Shown here piece by piece: positions 60,216 to 64,000 of a DNA stretch of 64,000 nt (within the stretch, counting starts at the first letter, position 1; every line of letters starts with the position of its first letter). Source of the stretch: Urechis unicinctus (lineage: Eukaryota; Annelida; Polychaeta; Xenopneusta; Urechidae); assembly GCA_034190875.2 (NCBI GenBank), contig CM067356.1:50403763-50467762 (forward strand), in the 5' to 3' direction. Made by a program: the position numbers and the translations under genes. Below the pieces are notes generated by a model, which was given only the letters and a program-made list of their open reading frames with translations, did not search any database and had not been told where the DNA came from.

Positions 60216-63200
60216 CAGTAAACGGTGACGCTTAATGTACTGAACAACGATAACCATCAACACACAAATCAATGATTATTGCTATTAATACCCATAGCCT
60301 TCGGGTCATAATATTCTATTAAATGCCGTTAAGCATTATTACGTTAATATCACATCATCAAACGCCATTGCATTTATATACTATTCCCTTCCTAGTTTCT
60401 GTGATAGTAACCTTGTCCAGATAAAAATGACGATGGAAGTCTCCCTACACGCCCAAATTTGTTCAATGTTGCTTCTTTAAGTAGCAAATGGCATGAATTA
60501 CACAATCGGCTACCATTACCCAAATTCTACCTTTGATTAATGATGAAAAGTTTTAAACGCTTCCCCATGTTTACACAATACCTTTTTGAGTTTTGATAAC
60601 AGCTCTTTATATACTTGTATACTACAATAAGGTTAATTGCCTTAACTTAAACAATCCCTCTGCAACGCCCACGTCGTCGTTGCTTACATCAATGTACGAT
60701 GGCAATATGCCTTAAGAGTTCAATTAAAATTAAGATGTCATCAATGTGTGCGTGATACGATTGTGTCGAATGATAGCCAAATCAAGCGCAAAGCATACGC
60801 GTCATGTATTTATGAATTGAGCAGGATTCAAACTTTGCATATCAATTCTATCAGTTACAAACTCGTCAATGTTGCTTCTTGATAGCAATACGGCAGAAAA
60901 ATGAATAAAAGCCAAATATCCAACCGATTATTGTTGTATAGTTCAGTATATGGCGGCCAGTAAGTTGTGTGATCGCATGATATGATTGTCATGCATAGTT
61001 TGTTGGTCTATTAAGATTTGTATTCAATTCAAGATATGCCACTTAAATTTGAAGGCCATTTAATAACGAGTAATGACAATTTGATTTAAAGACACCCTCC
61101 TTGCATATCGATAGTCAATCACATACGTCATGATGGCAATCAGTAAACATGCTTTTAAACAAAATGTCGACGGGAACCAAAGATGGTATAGCTTCGAAGC
61201 TATGCGCTCTTTGCGGGAACCACCAGTGCGCTAAATCGCCTGTCCCTTGTCAAATATAACCAACAAGTATGAACGAATTGACAACGTATTGCTTAGCGGA
61301 TGAGTAGACGTACTGAGCCTCCCTGCAGTTTATTATTTGAAGGCAGCTAACTGTGTCTACAGCGAGAGTACCAGGCCTTGCCCGTGGAACAGAACCTACA
61401 GCTGGGCAATGACCCAATGACAAGATTGCTATTGTGATCCTAATTGACGAAACGGATTTCTATGCTTCCGCATCTATATTTAGTAAATACATTTCAACTT
61501 TGGCACACTGAATATATATAAAATTTTAATGTAGTAAGTTTTATATGATTAATTTAGTTGTTTCAGAAAAATGAAAATTGGGCACACAAAAAGTGTCAAT
61601 ACTATTTGTTCAAATTAGCATATCTCACCATATCTCAAGGGTCCAGAATAAATAACCATTTATCTATTTCAATGTTTGCAAAACATGATACAGACAGGAA
61701 GAGTTTACTTTATCTTCCCTCTAACGAGAGCGCTATACATATCCCTAAATAGAAGGGGTTTGCGCCTTTTCAACACATCAACAACATCCGACACACCAGT
61801 CCCTGGTTGATCCGGGATATATTGCCAGGTAAGTGACTAACTGCGATCTAACAGAATAAAATGTCAAAAAATCTTCAACTTATGCTATATCAACGATGCT
61901 CCATTGTAATCAAATATGTGCTCCGAAATTTTTGAACGTTCGTCATATATTCTAAGTATTAATCATGAGCAAATTCAATGTCAGCATATCGCTTTGGAAA
62001 TGCCTTTACACCCACCTGACGAAATCAGGGAGGCGGGAACCCTTTAGAGAACTGAAAAGCACACAGATTCAATTGAGTTACGTTTTAGCTCAGATCTGCT
62101 CCACTATGTACTGCAATGTAACATTTAAGCCACCGCTCGCACGGGGACGCTTTCTCGTCACCATGGTTGATTTAGAACGAATTTGCAATGGCATCCGCAG
62201 CATACGTTCACAACTAGTACTACTAAGATTTAGTGTCATTACGAATTCAGCAACAGCAAACATTTGCTATTCCTCGCATGATTGTAACCCATCTTAGCAA
62301 GTGATTTAGTCATCTGCTGTGGGCAACTATGGAGTGCATTTAAATCCACACACTTTTTTTCCTTTGATGCAATCTAATCTTACGGATCTCCTTTCGATGG
62401 TTATGTGTTACTGCTAAGGCTCAAAGGGGCTCATGGAAGAGACTCCAAGCAAAACAGACGCAGATTCGGCGAAGCTTTAGCTTGTATGTATATTGTATGC
62501 ATGTATATTTACATATATAAGTAGATATGTATAATTTCAATTAATGTTTGCCTCGTGTGGCATATGACTATCGTGTGATCAGAAGAATGACAGATGAACA
62601 CATTCATTTGGGTGTATCGTTTTGAACCAGACTGACACACTCAGCGTACAATGACGTTATAAATGACCTTGATGGACCACCGCTATGAAGTTGCTATTCA
62701 GTGTTCAAGGTATGCGTCCAACCTTTTGAATTGGAAGGATAATTTGACCTAAGATATTTCACGGGAGGATTCACAAATCATGCAGCAAGATATTTACATT
62801 ATCAATAAGGTTGAATTGCATGATCCACGAGGAATCAATGACGTATGTGGATGGTTATCCTATCATTAATGGGCCAGGTTTACAAAATTGCTAAAACCTG
62901 CTGAGCGAAAAATACTCTTGTATGCACATACTATTTGACAGTATTGGTATCAGCCAAATAAGGTTTAACCAGTGCCAGCGTTACTGTAACTCAGGTGATG
63001 ATTAGGTATGATAGTTCTGATAATGATTTCCTCTCATACTTTAAGCCAAACTAATTAGGCTTTCATCCTCTATTCACTATTGTTAAAGCTGAATATGTCG
63101 TATATTGGCAAGAAATCACTCTCTGCCATTTGAAATATAATTTCGCTTATCTCAGATTGCTTGCATTTACGGACCTAGCACAATCATTGTATCACGACAT

Positions 63201-64000
63201 ATTAATGGCAACATTAAATTGTACGCAACATGCTTTCTTCTTGTACCTCGTTTATTACAGTGGACTTTGAACATTTGCCATTATCGAATTATATTACATC
63301 GACAATATAACCCCACCTTCCACAAGCCTTTCAAATCACAATGGTCAATCCCTAATGGAATACTACCAATCATGATGCCATCATCTTTAAGCGCATAGAT
63401 CAACAAAACTGAAGCTTAAAAACCCCTTGGTATCAAATTTTACAACCGCTAGTCGATGATTAAGTCGTTATATATTGCTCAATTTCTTGACGTTACCCTC
63501 GGTTGAACTTTATGCGTATAGTACCATCTGGTAGAGTGACAGGAAGGTGAGGAGAGGGTGGCATCATGCATCAAGTAATATGTTTTCCTTTTACGACTAA
63601 TGCAGAATCGGTGCCCACTAATTTGCAAACAGCCATGCTTGTCACTGTGCATAATGATCAATTGTATCGTCGTACATTATTAATAAAACATAATTTTGCA
63701 CATCTAAACATCTGAGTCGTACCATGCTGGTAATTGAACCTTCGCATAAAAGTAAGTGATGCACCTAATGACAAAAATAAAGCCACGGTAGACATGAACT
63801 CCACTTTCGACTCTCCTCACCTGTAATTAATTACCAACAATCTCCCTCAACCTCACACAACACCCGCTAAAGCTACCTTTTCTTTTTGAAGAAAACGAAT
63901 ATTGCTGGGCAGATAACAAATTTTTAGCGGATGTGTTTTCGAACACATGTTTCCGTGCCATTTTAAACGGGATGAGAAGTGAGTATCAATCACCTTTCCC
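60215..64000. other. Non-coding, unassigned
   Basis: No gene, RNA or strong internal partner was recognised. A 110-codon frame at 61,965-62,297 (ATG, MSKFNVSISLWKC...) has no domain signal. TATG/TGCATG steps occur at 62,480-62,525. Confidence 0.45.

Overview
The window is AT-rich, intron-bearing metazoan DNA. It has no bacterial-style gene packing, no operons and no long open frame outside simple repeats. Recognisable protein coding is confined to one roughly 5 kb block (about 15,600-20,830). It is split into short exons with GT/AG borders and belongs to two families, THAP zinc-finger proteins and proteins related to the P2X7 receptor intracellular domain, that I know as expanded in invertebrates and fish. 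Long (ACAT)n, (TA)n, (CT)n and (CA)n tracts and a TGACCTTGACCT/AAGGTCA-type repeat near 16,050 recall marine invertebrate genomes, perhaps a mollusc or other lophotrochozoan. That assignment is weak.

Layout. 1-15,600: decayed non-coding DNA built from recurring modules, called A to J here, with one ACAT microsatellite. 15,600-20,830: the gene-relic block. It opens with a CpG-bearing stretch holding a CRE palindrome and a small Kozak-context ORF on the minus strand. Two diverged copies of a ~510 bp repeat follow, each ending in a CRE/ETS-like composite. Next comes a plus-strand THAP gene relic (17,366-19,325), and facing it a minus-strand P2X7-like relic (20,509 down to 19,613) with its own CRE-bearing upstream region. 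20,830-64,000: modules again, interrupted by large CT/TA, TA and ACAT tracts.

The two relics are convergent. The THAP relic keeps the second half of its zinc finger and three C-terminal exons that splice in frame by eye. It carries a frameshift, two or three stops, and lacks the long middle of the family. The P2X7-like relic keeps its acidic FEP-type N-terminus and its Cys-rich exon, but has a stop at a conserved Cys and frameshifts. Both look like pseudogenes.

Outside the block almost every kilobase I compared has a diverged partner elsewhere in the window. Module B occurs five times, module J three times, and module A three times plus a tail. One ~0.8 kb core inside module A is inverted in its 58.9-59.8 kb copy. 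A large direct duplication (about 7.4-14.6 kb versus 20.8-26.7 kb) has the gene-relic block at its junction. I could not assign these modules to a known transposon class; no conserved ORF, reverse transcriptase, integrase or transposase motif was visible. All alignments were made by eye and module borders are approximate to tens of bases. No rRNA, tRNA or CRISPR array was recognised.
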